41,907 nt of DNA from Spirochaetota bacterium (GCA_029554345.1 JAKPJF010000013.1:1-41907); one strand, 5' to 3'. Positions 18,328 through 27,181 are shown, counted from the stretch's first letter. Numbers and translations are program-made. The notes: a model not told the origin generated them from the sequence alone.

Positions 18328-19208
18328 TGAAAAAAAGTTTTAAAGTTGATAGATATCCTGATGGGAAAAGTTTCCTGTATATCAATTCAAATAAGCTGGA
18401 TGAATGTTTAGATTATTTTAAAAATGGAGATTTTTACGGAATTGGAATTAATTCTATGAAAGGATATTCATCGGATAATTTAGACTTTTTAAATCAAATA
18501 CCGGATGTTAAAGGACTGAGCATTGAAGATACTATATCAAATATTGATGGTATAAACTCACAAAAAGGATTAAAGTATCTTCTGATCAATAAAGTTAGTA
18601 ATGAACTGGATGAAGATGTTATTAGAGGGCTTGACGAATTGAGAATTGCTGAATGGTCCAGTAAATTCAATTTAATCAGTAAGTGTGAAAATTTAGAATC
18701 GCTTTATATATATTCATATAAGCCTAAAGAGAATGATTTGCTTGGACTTTCAAATTTAAAAAGGTTGAAATCTCTTGAAATTGTAAAGTGTCCTGTAACA
18801 ACACTTAAGGGTATTGATAGTATTAAGTCATTGAATAAATTGATAATAAGATACTTTAGTAAGCTGGAATATGTTGGGGATATTGTGAATCTGGAACTTT
18901 TGGAACACCTGGAATTTGATCACTGCAGCAAAATAAAAGATATAGAAAAAATTTCTCAACTCAAACAATTATCGTTATTAGGCATAAATAGTTGCGGTAA
19001 AATTCCATCTCTTGCCTTTCTTAAAGATATTAGTAATCTTAAGAGATTGGCATTCGTAAAAACAGAAATTATAGATGGTGATTTCTCATTCTTTTTGGAC
19101 ATGCCTGTAGTGGAATATGTTGGTTATTTTGATAAAAAACATTATTCAATAAAATCAGACGATCTGAATTCATTATTAGATAAAAAGAAAGGTCATAAGA
19201 AGTTGTAA
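18327..19208 (+). CDS. Leucine-rich-repeat-like protein
   Basis: A 293-residue cytoplasmic-looking protein, with no signal peptide. From residue 50 on it shows five to eight irregular repeats of about 22 residues, with the L-x-x-L-x-[IL]-x-x-[CN] core, for example LKSLEIVKCPVTTLKGIDSI, LEHLEFDHCSKIKDIEKISQ and LSLLGINSCGKIPSLAFLKD. This solenoid probably binds a protein partner. Repeats of this non-canonical kind occur in immunity proteins and in spirochaetal LRR proteins; neither use can be proved here. A TTG at 18324 precedes the ATG at 18327 in the same frame. The start overlaps the previous stop, so translation is coupled. There is no clear terminator after it. Confidence 0.72.
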   Translation: MKKSFKVDRYPDGKSFLYINSNKLDECLDYFKNGDFYGIGINSMKGYSSDNLDFLNQIPDVKGLSIEDTISNIDGINSQKGLKYLLINKVSNELDEDVIRGLDELRIAEWSSKFNLISKCENLESLYIYSYKPKENDLLGLSNLKRLKSLEIVKCPVTTLKGIDSIKSLNKLIIRYFSKLEYVGDIVNLELLEHLEFDHCSKIKDIEKISQLKQLSLLGINSCGKIPSLAFLKDISNLKRLAFVKTEIIDGDFSFFLDMPVVEYVGYFDKKHYSIKSDDLNSLLDKKKGHKKL

Positions 19209-19287
19209 ATATGCTCAGAAAAATAATGATTATCAGAAAATTTTGAATTAAAAGAAGACTTAAAAAAATATATTAATGAGGTGTTTA

Positions 19288-20499
19288 ATGAAAAAAATAT
19301 TATCTTTGTTGTTTCTTTTTGCAGTCACCATTTCTCTTCGTGCTGAGGAGCCAGGGGATGATAAAAGATTAATATTTTCAAAACCTTTCTCTCAAAGTGA
19401 AGGAGAATATGTTCTTTACGGGAAGAATTCAGATATTTATAAATTTATCAAAAGACTTGAATCAGTTAAGCTTAGAAATTTTGATGAATCTATTGATTTA
19501 GGTTACGCATATTTTATAATTAAAGAAAAAGATAAAGCATTAAAAGAATTTCAAAGTGTAATTGATTGCGGAGAATCAAATCCTAAATGTTTCAACATGA
19601 TCGGCGGTATTTATCTTGAAAAAGGTAACAACTACAAGGCCGAAGAATATTATCTTAAAACACTTGAAAAGTACCCCAATAATCTGACTGCATTGTATAA
19701 TATGGCACGCATATATTATAATAAAGGAGATTATGATAAAGCAAAAAGAAACATAAGAAATATTCTTGATAATGACAAAGAATATTATGATGCTCACGAA
19801 CTTTTAGGTCTTATTGCGCAGAAAGAAAAGAAAACGGAGGAGGCGGAAAAATATTTTAGAAAAGAAATTGAATTATATAGTTCTTCTCCGGAATCACACC
19901 GACGTTTAGCTGATTTAATTGCACAAAGAAAAGGCGACATTAACGAAATAATTCATCACTACAGAGCTGCTCTCTCAAATTCTCCATATGACAATGAAGT
20001 GAGAAAACTTTTAATAAGTGCTTATGAGAAAAAAGGAGGAGAATCTCTGGATATAGCAAAAGATGAGAAGAAACTTCTTTCTCTCAAACTTCAAAATTCT
20101 GTGCTTTATAATTATTCTCTGACATTTATTAGAAAAGATTCTACTAAAGAAGATATGGAAAAGGCGATTGAAATACTTAAAGAACAACTTAAGCGTTATC
20201 CGGGATATCCTGCTGCTAATTTGAATATTGGTGTTCTGTATGTAAGAATGGGGGATAGAAAAAAAGCATTTGATTACTACCTGAAAGAACTCGATGTTAA
20301 TATAAACAACGTTTCAGTATATTATAACATCGGATATTATTTCCTGGATGAACTTAAACAAGCCAAAACACGAAAAGAAGCAGTGTCTAATCTTGCTTGT
20401 GCAAAAGGAATGTTTCATAGATGTACAATTATAGATCCGTTTGATAAAAAAGCTGCAGAAATTGAAGAAAGAATTGATAAATATCTCTCAGAAATATAA
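19288..20499 (+). CDS. Periplasmic tetratricopeptide-repeat protein
   Basis: A 403-residue protein with signal peptide MKKILSLLFLFAVTISLRA. From about residue 70 it is built of TPR-type helix pairs; clear units include PKCFNMIGGIYLEKGNNYKA, LTALYNMARIYYNKGDYDKA, YDAHELLGLIAQKEKKTEEA and PAANLNIGVLYVRMGDRKKA. Each has the G/A/Y pattern of canonical 34-residue repeats. Such proteins act as scaffolds in envelope complexes. The ATG at 19288 has GAGGTG six bases ahead and starts the signal peptide; an in-frame ATG at 19276 has no site. The 79-bp gap from the LRR-like gene may hold a separate promoter. Partner unknown. Confidence 0.88.
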   Translation: MKKILSLLFLFAVTISLRAEEPGDDKRLIFSKPFSQSEGEYVLYGKNSDIYKFIKRLESVKLRNFDESIDLGYAYFIIKEKDKALKEFQSVIDCGESNPKCFNMIGGIYLEKGNNYKAEEYYLKTLEKYPNNLTALYNMARIYYNKGDYDKAKRNIRNILDNDKEYYDAHELLGLIAQKEKKTEEAEKYFRKEIELYSSSPESHRRLADLIAQRKGDINEIIHHYRAALSNSPYDNEVRKLLISAYEKKGGESLDIAKDEKKLLSLKLQNSVLYNYSLTFIRKDSTKEDMEKAIEILKEQLKRYPGYPAANLNIGVLYVRMGDRKKAFDYYLKELDVNINNVSVYYNIGYYFLDELKQAKTRKEAVSNLACAKGMFHRCTIIDPFDKKAAEIEERIDKYLSEI

Positions 20500-20540
20500 A
20501 AATCAATGTTGAAATAATATTCGCGGAAATCCGGTACAGT

Positions 20541-21131
20541 TTATATTTCCGGTAATTCTAGTGAATACTTTTCACATAATAAAGAACGTAATTTTTGATA
20601 CTTTTGAGGTTCTTTTTTTAAATCGGCAATTGGAATTTTGATATAACTGTCAGAGCCAACCGGAATTTTTAAAAATCCGAAACTTACTGCAAACGGCTTT
20701 TTAAAAACTGCCTGAAGTATTTCAGAATATAAAACTTCCTTTCTCGAAAATTTAATGAAAACAAGCCGGTCCTGCATAAAATATATTCCTGCATTACGGA
20801 AAAAACTTAACATGATATTTGAAAGAAAAGTTATTATTACAGCTAAAACCGGAAGACTGACTGCAAATAGAATTTCTTGTTCTAAAATTCCTTCACTTGT
20901 GTCTATCAATATTAGTCCGATTGCACAACCCCAAAATAGAAGAAGAAAAAGTATTCTGAAGCCTGAAAAAATCGAGACAAGTTCTTGAGGAATAGTGCCG
21001 AAAACGAATAAAGAATTTTCTCTATATGTTTCCTGAAGTGTTTTGAATCCGAGAAGTTTTCTTCTTCTCGCTAGAAAAAATTCTACAGTTGTGCCCAGGC
21101 AAATAGAAATGAACAGAATAAGGTATTTCAC
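20541..21131 (-). CDS. Membrane protein of unknown function with C-terminal soluble domain
   Basis: A 196-residue protein starting from GTG at 21131, with GGAG eight bases upstream. Helix 1 (MKYLILFISICLGTTVEFFL), a hairpin of two membrane helices about 60-115 (FRILFLLLFWGCAIGLILI and LFAVSLPVLAVIITFLSNIML), then a soluble C-terminal domain of about 70 residues (YFMQDRLVFIKFSRKEVLYSEILQAVFKK) that looks like the PH-like bPH/YdbT type fold of small membrane proteins. I do not recognise the family. It is convergent with the TPR gene; an imperfect hairpin (20524-20551) overlaps its 3' end and might end both transcripts. Confidence 0.65.
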   Translation of the reverse strand: MKYLILFISICLGTTVEFFLARRRKLLGFKTLQETYRENSLFVFGTIPQELVSIFSGFRILFLLLFWGCAIGLILIDTSEGILEQEILFAVSLPVLAVIITFLSNIMLSFFRNAGIYFMQDRLVFIKFSRKEVLYSEILQAVFKKPFAVSFGFLKIPVGSDSYIKIPIADLKKEPQKYQKLRSLLCEKYSLELPEI

Positions 21132-21335
21132 GTTTTTTGCTCCGGTAATTTATAAAAAAGTAAAATAACTAATTAGTATTTATTCATATAAAAGTCTATA
21201 AATTTATGGAAAAGTTACAACTTATTGTCAGAAAACTTTGTGAGAAACCGCAAATATATCGTATGACTAAAAAATGAAAAGATTGATGATTGTATCTATC
21301 TCAAAAAGGTTAGTTAATAAAGTGGAGATGTTATA

Positions 21336-22151
21336 ATGGAATACAATGTTTATAATGAACGTAACATAGGAATTCTTGTTGATGATGAAATGCTTAAAAA
21401 ATCTTTAGAACAAAATGGCAAAGACCTGTCTGTTGAAATAATATCCGCAATGGGTATTTCGAAAGATAAATGCTATTCCAAACGGTTAGAAGAGGCTATT
21501 TATCACGAAAAGCAGATAAATAGAATAAAAGCTATGTATAGCCTGTTAAGTTTGGAAGATATAACCACTTTTGAGGCACTTAGAAAAAAAGAGTCCAGTA
21601 TTCCAGACGAAGATTTTCAATATGAACTTAGTGAAAAGTCAATATTGCAGGCAGTTTTAATACGTTTGGAAAAAGGAACTGAAGGAGTCTATGAAGCTTT
21701 TTTTAGTGAAAGTGTCCCTTCAATAGTGAAGACTGATTTGTTGTACATTTACGCGACAGGTTTTTCTACGGCTTCAAATGACATTGAATATCTAATAGAT
21801 GGAATAGAAGTTTTTGCAAAAAAGAGCGAGCAATGGATGAAGAAATTAAAGAAAGATGACTTCGAAGATGTTTTGATGTCATGCTTGGATGGACTTTTTA
21901 TAATTTCTGAGAGAAGTTCACTTCTAAGTGAATTGCCTAAGATAAATATTGAAAAGCTAAGTAAAACCGGAGCTGAAATTTTAAAAATGAAAATAGACTC
22001 ATACGCTAAAGAAATAATCGCTTCATTAGCAAGGGCTCTTCCACCGAAGTATGCTTATGAAATGTTGGAGCCCATAATGGATGGACGAGCCAAAGGAGAT
22101 GTAAAAAAGGAATTAAATGCTTCACTAAGAATTTTAAAATCCAAAGCATAG
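21336..22151 (+). CDS. All-helical protein of unknown function (271 aa)
   Basis: A soluble, strongly charged protein with no signal peptide or cysteine-rich motif; the pattern of amphipathic helices suggests a HEAT-like or superhelical fold. Near residues 55-75 it reads MYSLLSLEDITTFEALRKKES, and the C-terminal half (KMKIDSYAKEIIASLARALPPKYAYEMLEPIMDGR) looks like consecutive helix pairs. The ATG at 21336 follows GGAG eight bases earlier. It stands alone, with about 200 bp of AT-rich spacer on either side and no recognised partner. No function is proposed. Confidence 0.68.
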   Translation: MEYNVYNERNIGILVDDEMLKKSLEQNGKDLSVEIISAMGISKDKCYSKRLEEAIYHEKQINRIKAMYSLLSLEDITTFEALRKKESSIPDEDFQYELSEKSILQAVLIRLEKGTEGVYEAFFSESVPSIVKTDLLYIYATGFSTASNDIEYLIDGIEVFAKKSEQWMKKLKKDDFEDVLMSCLDGLFIISERSSLLSELPKINIEKLSKTGAEILKMKIDSYAKEIIASLARALPPKYAYEMLEPIMDGRAKGDVKKELNASLRILKSKA

Positions 22152-22361
22152 GTAAGGACTATAAGTTATTTATTTAACACGGATGTATTAAAGAATACAA
22201 GCATGGTTTATCATAAAATCAATTATCATTTCTTTTATTAGGAAAGCAGAGTTCATAGTATGTAATAGAAAAAGGTTTAATAAGACATTATAAAAATTGA
22301 CAACATGGTGGTTGATAAATAAGTGGTATTGCTTATCGGATTATGGGGAAAGAGATCACAA

Positions 22362-23030
22362 ATGTATAAAGGAAGAAATATAAGAAAATTAGAAATATTT
22401 ATAATATTTATAGTGCTAAATGTTTCTGCCTGTTCTTCGGGAGCTCCTGAACAGACAATTCAAATAATAAACACGGGGACATATAAGTGTTCTTTAACAA
22501 TGCAGTTATATGCACCGGATGATAAGATTTCCAGCAAATATATTGTTAACGAAACGGTAAAACCGCAAGAGGAAGTATTTACACACGTATATGAAGGCGT
22601 ATATCTGATCTCTATATGGGATAATAACGACAATCTTCTCAAAGAATTTGATAAAATTTTCATTAAACTACCATCAGAGAAGAGCAGTTATAATCCCATT
22701 ATTATCGATACGGCGCTTAATAAAAATTATGCATTGGTCAATTTGAACTACCTTTATTCGGGCGGAGCCTTTGCTGAACATATGTCAAAGGCCGTGGGTA
22801 CAAAATCCGAAAATATAAAAGTAGTTCACTATTACAAGGGTGATTTTCCTTTTTATGTTCCGGAGAATTATAGAACAAGCAAAACATTTGTGGACGTTTT
22901 CACTGAAAAATTACCGAAAGAAACAGTTTATGGAAACAATGTTTACGGACTTGTTCCTCTTCCGTCAGGTATAACAAACAAAAATGATATCATGTTATAC
23001 ATAGAAGAATATCTTGAAAAGAAAATGTGA
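22362..23030 (+). CDS. Putative lipoprotein of unknown function
   Basis: A 222-residue protein starting MYKGRNIRKLEIFIIFIVLNVSACSSG. The hydrophobic core, followed by V-S-A-C, is a lipobox, so Cys24 would be lipidated and the protein anchored in a membrane. The mature part has a beta-rich domain (QIINTGTYKCSLTMQLYAPDDKIS, HVYEGVYLISIWDNNDNLL) resembling small immunoglobulin-like modules of envelope lipoproteins. The upstream open frame begins at a GTG (22323) whose first 13 residues have no signal character; a GGGGAAAGAG purine stretch precedes the ATG chosen here. No neighbouring gene is close enough to form an operon. Confidence 0.72.
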   Translation: MYKGRNIRKLEIFIIFIVLNVSACSSGAPEQTIQIINTGTYKCSLTMQLYAPDDKISSKYIVNETVKPQEEVFTHVYEGVYLISIWDNNDNLLKEFDKIFIKLPSEKSSYNPIIIDTALNKNYALVNLNYLYSGGAFAEHMSKAVGTKSENIKVVHYYKGDFPFYVPENYRTSKTFVDVFTEKLPKETVYGNNVYGLVPLPSGITNKNDIMLYIEEYLEKKM

Positions 23031-23124
23031 GATAATTTTTGCGGCAATTATAATCAATCCGTTTGTTTTATTGCCGGTATTATGAAATCACTTGTCAGCT
23101 GGAGAAGAGTTGAATCTGCCGTTT

Positions 23125-23535
23125 CTACCAGTCTGCCTCGACATTTTTCATCGTAAACTGCGAACTGTCTTTGGTATATTGATGAACTTCAAAAGGGTAT
23201 CCGTCGGGATCTTTAATCCAGATCTGATAGGTTCCATCACAGCCGAGTTTCTTTTCTGTGTGAGAAATTTTGAGTTCGGCAAGTTTTGCGATAATTAGAT
23301 CAATATCATCAGCTTCAAAGCAAAAATGAGCCAGACCGCAATTTTCTTTTTTAGTCTGTTCAGGGTTTTCAAATAATTCAATAAAAGATCCGGAAACTAT
23401 TTCAAGATATGCTCCGAAATTTTTACCGTTTCGTGTAAAAATAAAATTCACTTTGCAACCAAGAGATTTGTAAAAATTCAATGATGAATCAAGATTTGAA
23501 ACATTGAGACAGATGTGTGCTAATTTTTTAAACAT
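23125..23535 (-). CDS. VOC-family (glyoxalase-fold) protein
   Basis: A 136-residue VOC domain: MFKKLAHICLNVSNLDSSLNFYKSLG with the metal-type His at residue 7, ENCGLAHFCFEADDID in the second half and the DPDGYPFEVHQY segment, whose Glu completes the site. It resembles lactoylglutathione lyase and fosfomycin-resistance type members, but the fine substrate determinants cannot be read here. GAGGA sits six bases before the ATG. It starts 11 bp after the MATE gene stops on the same strand, so the two are likely co-transcribed, a combination consistent with a small-molecule resistance or detoxification role, although this is inference. Confidence 0.85.
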   Translation of the reverse strand: MFKKLAHICLNVSNLDSSLNFYKSLGCKVNFIFTRNGKNFGAYLEIVSGSFIELFENPEQTKKENCGLAHFCFEADDIDLIIAKLAELKISHTEKKLGCDGTYQIWIKDPDGYPFEVHQYTKDSSQFTMKNVEADW

Positions 23536-23546
23536 AATATCCTCAT

Positions 23547-24920
23547 TTATTTTTTGCTGACTTCGCGGATTTTCAGTTTTCCGGATTCTAATCCTGAAAA
23601 AAAGAACCGCTCAACAATTATAAAAAATACCAAAGCAATTATTGCTGAAATAAAGATAGAAGCCATAACCGATTGAATATTTTTTCCGATAACATATGCT
23701 CCTATTGCGCATGCAGGAATATTTAAAGCATATATTCTTATTGCGGAATATATAAGGCTGCGGTTTGCGAAACCGGAAACCGACATAACTGTTGTGATCA
23801 TAAAAACAGGTATTGAAATGAGTGAGGTCGCAGGCATCCATATAACAATGACGGATGCTAGACTGAGAACTCCAGAGTCTTCCTGAAACATTTTAAAAAG
23901 CCATGGACTTAAGAAAAAGTATAAAACAAACATTGTTCCGCTGACTGCGAGTCCCAGTTTTGTCGCAACGGATGTTGATTTTCTCATCCGTTTGAAATTT
24001 AACGCACCGGCAGCCTGTCCTGCAACGGTTGACAAAGCGCTGATTAGCGACCATATCGGTATAAGAGCAAGCTGTTCGAGCCTTGAATAAAGAGTAAATG
24101 CGGTAATTATTTTCGGGTCAATGCTGACCATAATACGATTGTAAAAAATAAAACTTATTGATGCGAGAATGTTCGTCACGCTCTGAGGAAGCCCGACGCG
24201 GATAATTTCGCCGGTAGTTGCAATAGAAATATTTTTGACCGACCAGTGAATTTTAACTTTTGATTCTGTACGGCGGAAGACTATATAAAGATAAACAAAA
24301 CCTGCAGCGTTTCCTAACGCTGTTGCAAGCCCGGCTCCCGCAATTCCCATACCGGCTGTAAACATCAACAGAGGATCAAGAATGATGTTCGCTACGGTAC
24401 CGATCATCATCGACGCCATCATGTGTTTTGTTCTGCCTTCACCCTGCAGTATTCCGATAAATACAGAACTGAGCAGCATAAATGGAATTGCAGGCAGAAC
24501 CCATAGAAGGTAGCTCAACCCGTATTGATGCAGCATCTTTTCCCCGCCGAAAAGAGAGAGAATCGGCGAAGCAAGAGAATACATGATAAGAAGGCTTATA
24601 AAACTTGTGATAAGAGCCAGAAAAAGACCGCTTTCTGCCGTGCAGTCAAGTTCGTGTTCTTTGCCTGCGCCGATCGCACGTGCAACAAGCGAAGAGACAC
24701 CGCCCGCAATACCGAAACTGATTGCCATGAAAATGAAATAAAGCGGCCATACGAGACCGGTGGCTCCGACAAGCCATGGATCTGACGGATCAATCCTGGA
24801 AATAAAAAACGTATCTACTATATTATAAAGAAGAGCAAAGAATTGACCGGCTAGTACAGGAAGAGAAAGATTGATTAGAGTCGGCGTCAAAGCTCCAGAA
24901 CGGATATTAACTTTTTTCAT
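23547..24920 (-). CDS. MATE-family multidrug/sodium antiporter
   Basis: A 457-residue protein with the 12 membrane helices and length typical of NorM-type MATE exporters. Diagnostic segments are PTLINLSLPVLAGQFFALLYNIVDTFFISRI at the N-terminus, GAGKEHELDCTAESGL near 88, GEGRTKHMMASMMIGTVANIILDPLLMF near 165-195 and RVGLPQSVTNILASISFIFYN near 245. It would export organic cations or drugs using Na+ or H+. The ATG at 24920 lacks a recognisable Shine-Dalgarno, so a later start cannot be excluded, but the first helix begins soon after it. It is followed on the same strand by a VOC gene. Confidence 0.92.
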   Translation of the reverse strand: MKKVNIRSGALTPTLINLSLPVLAGQFFALLYNIVDTFFISRIDPSDPWLVGATGLVWPLYFIFMAISFGIAGGVSSLVARAIGAGKEHELDCTAESGLFLALITSFISLLIMYSLASPILSLFGGEKMLHQYGLSYLLWVLPAIPFMLLSSVFIGILQGEGRTKHMMASMMIGTVANIILDPLLMFTAGMGIAGAGLATALGNAAGFVYLYIVFRRTESKVKIHWSVKNISIATTGEIIRVGLPQSVTNILASISFIFYNRIMVSIDPKIITAFTLYSRLEQLALIPIWSLISALSTVAGQAAGALNFKRMRKSTSVATKLGLAVSGTMFVLYFFLSPWLFKMFQEDSGVLSLASVIVIWMPATSLISIPVFMITTVMSVSGFANRSLIYSAIRIYALNIPACAIGAYVIGKNIQSVMASIFISAIIALVFFIIVERFFFSGLESGKLKIREVSKK

Positions 24921-25162
24921 AATGGAAACATAATGACAGGGCTATGGATAACTGCACAAGAATTTTTTAGTCAATTTGTAAATATATTCTAATAAATAAT
25001 ATAAAAACATAATATCAACAAGGACTGAAAAAACATGAGCCGAAGAAAAATCAAATTGCGCAAAAAAACAATACTATTTATACACATATTAAGCATCAAT
25101 TTATAATATTTTGACGGGTAATCGGATTTAGAAAAGAACTATTTATAAGTTGTATTACTTCG

Positions 25163-25447
25163 TTACATGTTTTTTTCAGTCAATTTACCGGTAATATATT
25201 TATGAAGAATGCTGGAAACAAGTGTCTGATAAGGCATCCCTTCTTCAAGAGCTTTTGCTTTCAGAGATTGAATGTATCTTTTTGCAATTCTGATATTCAT
25301 TCTCTGATCTTTGATTGAAGTGGTTCTCGCTGCCTTTTTGAAGATTTTCTTCAGTTCAGCGGCATTTTTTACAGGAACCCATTCTTCGTTTTCTATTGAG
25401 TTAATTAATTCTTTTTCATCTTTATCTATAATCGTTTTAATAACAGC
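25163..25447 (-). pseudogene. CopG-type antitoxin, no usable start codon (probable frameshift near the start)
   Basis: On the minus strand a 94-codon open frame runs from a GCT at 25447 to TAA at 25163. It contains SIENEEWVPVKNAAELKK, then RMNIRIAKRYIQSLKAKA and LEEGMPYQTLVSSILHKYIT, the ribbon-helix-helix region of CopG-type antitoxins of type II systems. It has no ATG, GTG or TTG before the internal AGA-ATG. The toxin's stop overlaps an ATG (25452-25450) as ATGA, exactly where the antitoxin should start, but that ATG leads in another frame to a stop after eight codons. A single-base deletion just after the start, or an unusual ATT/ATA start, would explain this. Confidence 0.75.
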
Positions 25448-25448
25448 G

Positions 25449-25706
25449 TCATTTATTCAGGTAAAGTTTCGTATATTTTCTGCTCGGGTAAATTGTTTTA
25501 AGAAAAATAGATTCCTTATTCATGACACAAGGTACAGCATAGACATAATCATCAATATTAACTAAAACAATAATCTGATCCGGATATTTCTTTGAATTAT
25601 GATGCTGTAAAAAAGCAATAATATCATCTGATTCATTTGCGACAACAATTTGCTCAAAAGAAATATTACGGCTTTTATTCAGCAATTTGATTATGGAGAT
25701 TACCAT
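25449..25706 (-). CDS. Type II toxin-like protein partnered with a CopG antitoxin
   Basis: An 85-residue protein whose RNISFEQIVVANESDDIIAF, KYPDQIIVLVNIDDYVYAVP and ESIFLKTIYPSRKYTKLYL segments match the small BrnT/RelE-fold toxins encoded ahead of CopG-type antitoxins. The N-terminus (MVISIIKLL) is not the usual short Trp-containing strand. Another frame a few bases upstream reads M-N-V-E-L-S-W, which looks more like it, so a frameshift may have altered the start. A GTGGAA is near the ATG at 25706. Its partner gene overlaps the stop codon but is itself damaged, so the module is probably inactive. Confidence 0.7.
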   Translation of the reverse strand: MVISIIKLLNKSRNISFEQIVVANESDDIIAFLQHHNSKKYPDQIIVLVNIDDYVYAVPCVMNKESIFLKTIYPSRKYTKLYLNK

Positions 25707-25909
25707 GATAATTCCACATTCATAAATATATTAATAAGCTGGGCTTATGTCAATACGATAAAGGTGGAAAAAAGAAAGAGTTAAAGGCTTATAAGATAAA
25801 TGTTGAAATGAAGATATTTCTAAGAATTACGATCGCACTGCAGGTGAGAGCAGAAATTATGTACTAATACTATATATATCTATTAACAATTGAACTGCTT
25901 TCATTTCCT

Positions 25910-26272
25910 TTAATGATAATTTATGAAATAGATGCAAATCATTATTAAACCTATAATATCAGAGCCTATTAAGATAATAAAAGCAATTTTCATGAATATA
26001 TGATAAGACCAAAGACTTTGATCGAAAAAATCAAAATATAAAGATATCAATGTTTTATCATTAGAGAAAATTTCTCGTATCAATATTAAAAAAGGATAAA
26101 TTATTAATAAAATACCAAAGCCTAAAAGATTTTCGTTAATTTTAAAATCATGTTTTAAAAGAAAAAAAAGTAATATTGCTGGAAAAATTATTGATTTAAC
26201 TAGTATAAAGAATCCTTCTTCACTAGAAGAGTTGTTTTTTAAATCTTTAGATGTGTATCGATCGTATCTCAT
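25910..26272 (-). CDS. Small membrane protein of unknown function (120 aa)
   Basis: Three hydrophobic helices at about 22-41, 49-68 and 92-115 follow a charged, tyrosine-rich N-terminus (MRYDRYTSKDLKNNSSSEEG). The composition (many Ile, Phe and Leu codons with A/T third bases) fits the AT-rich accessory patch around it. The start has no good ribosome binding site. No family is recognised. It could be a real orphan gene of mobile origin. Confidence 0.5.
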   Translation of the reverse strand: MRYDRYTSKDLKNNSSSEEGFFILVKSIIFPAILLFFLLKHDFKINENLLGFGILLIIYPFLILIREIFSNDKTLISLYFDFFDQSLWSYHIFMKIAFIILIGSDIIGLIMICIYFINYH

Positions 26273-26298
26273 AAGTTTTATCTTTAATTAGAAATTTA

Positions 26299-26496
26299 TT
26301 ATTCACTGTTTAATATATTTTTTAGTTTTTGCAATCGGCTTAATATTTCTTTCCAAAAATAGAAATATTTACGATATTCAATACTCAAAAGACTAATCTC
26401 AATTCGAAATTTCTTTCTGCTTTTTAAACTATAGCAAGTTTGAAGACATCTATCTTTATAATCATAAAATCTATTATGATATTCTTTTGCCGGATG
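26299..26496 (-). pseudogene. Possible gene remnant without a start codon
   Basis: A 65-codon open frame reading HPAKEYHNRFYDYKDRCLQ... and ending ...RLQKLKNILNSE has helical, coding-like composition but begins directly after a stop codon and contains no Met. It lies just beyond the 3' end of the broken vapC and may be the tail of a lost gene. Weak evidence. Confidence 0.25.
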
Positions 26497-26546
26497 TCAA
26501 ATTCAAAATAAACTGTTAGCCTTTGCGATGATATACGGCTGCAGTT

Positions 26547-26957
26547 TCAAATATCAGTCTTGAATAATTTTAAATCTGTATACTTTTCAATATGATTAAA
26601 ATCTTTATCAAAAGTGACTAAAGTAAGTTTATTTCTTATGCAGAGGCTTGCTATAAGAAAATCAAATGATCCGGCAGTTATTCCTTTAGATTTTAATAAA
26701 TTACGAAGTTCAGCAGCATAGATATAATCATTTTTTATTGTTTCAATATAGGGAAAATCAGAAAGAATAAGATTTATTTCATTAAATAATTTTTTGTCAG
26801 TAATTCCGCTTAGTATCTCTTGAATTATTATACCGGTAAGAACTATTTCGTGTTAGTTTAGTATAAGTTTGGAAAGAATGGTTTCTGAAGAGCTTATTGA
26901 GGTATTCTTTCGGCGTAATGCCTCAGACCATACTGAAGTATCTACAAGAAATTTCAT
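26547..26957 (-). pseudogene. vapC: VapC-type PIN-domain toxin interrupted by one in-frame stop codon
   Basis: Starting at ATG 26957, eight bases after vapB, a 136-codon frame ends in TGA at 26547 and is interrupted only by TAA at 26855-26853 (codon 35). On both sides the sequence is a good PIN domain: MKFLVDTSVWSEALRRK, then after the stop EIVLTGIIIQEILSG, TAGSFDFLIASLCIRNKLTL and TFDKDF. The expected acidic catalytic residues are all there (D6, E47, D99, D117). The rest is open, so inactivation is recent or the stop is a sequencing error. A functional enzyme would be an RNA-cleaving toxin. Confidence 0.85.
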
Positions 26958-26965
26958 AGCTAAGA

Positions 26966-27160
26966 TTATTTCCGGGATGATTTATAATCGAAGCTTAAAT
27001 CGATATCAACCTTGTTAAAATATTTAAGGATATTTTTCTGTTTTTTACGCTGTATAAATTCTTTTAGAGCAAAATTAACTGCTTCGCGCTTGGTTTTAAA
27101 ATTTCCGATTTTATATGCTTCCTGAAGAAGATCAACGTCAATATTAAGATTTGTAGCCAT
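26966..27160 (-). CDS. vapB: VapB-type antitoxin
   Basis: A 64-residue protein, MATNLNIDVDLLQEAYKIGN..., of the short ribbon-helix-helix VapB type: a DNA-binding strand, then FKTKREAVNFALKEFIQRKK, the conserved helix pair, and a C-terminal toxin-binding tail (FNKVDIDLSFDYKSSRK). The frame extends upstream to 27190, but the ATG at 27160 after GGGGT is the natural start. It lies eight bases before the damaged vapC. A promoter with an inverted repeat upstream fits autoregulation by the VapBC complex. VapB alone may still repress this or related promoters. Confidence 0.85.
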   Translation of the reverse strand: MATNLNIDVDLLQEAYKIGNFKTKREAVNFALKEFIQRKKQKNILKYFNKVDIDLSFDYKSSRK

Positions 27161-27181
27161 TATAGTACCCCGAATGAAAGG

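Noticed and set aside
26490-26560. Integron attC site (GTTAGCC and flanking palindromic bases)
   Set aside because: The core does not fit GTTRRRY/RYYYAAC and no matching second half-site was found; no integrase is in the window.
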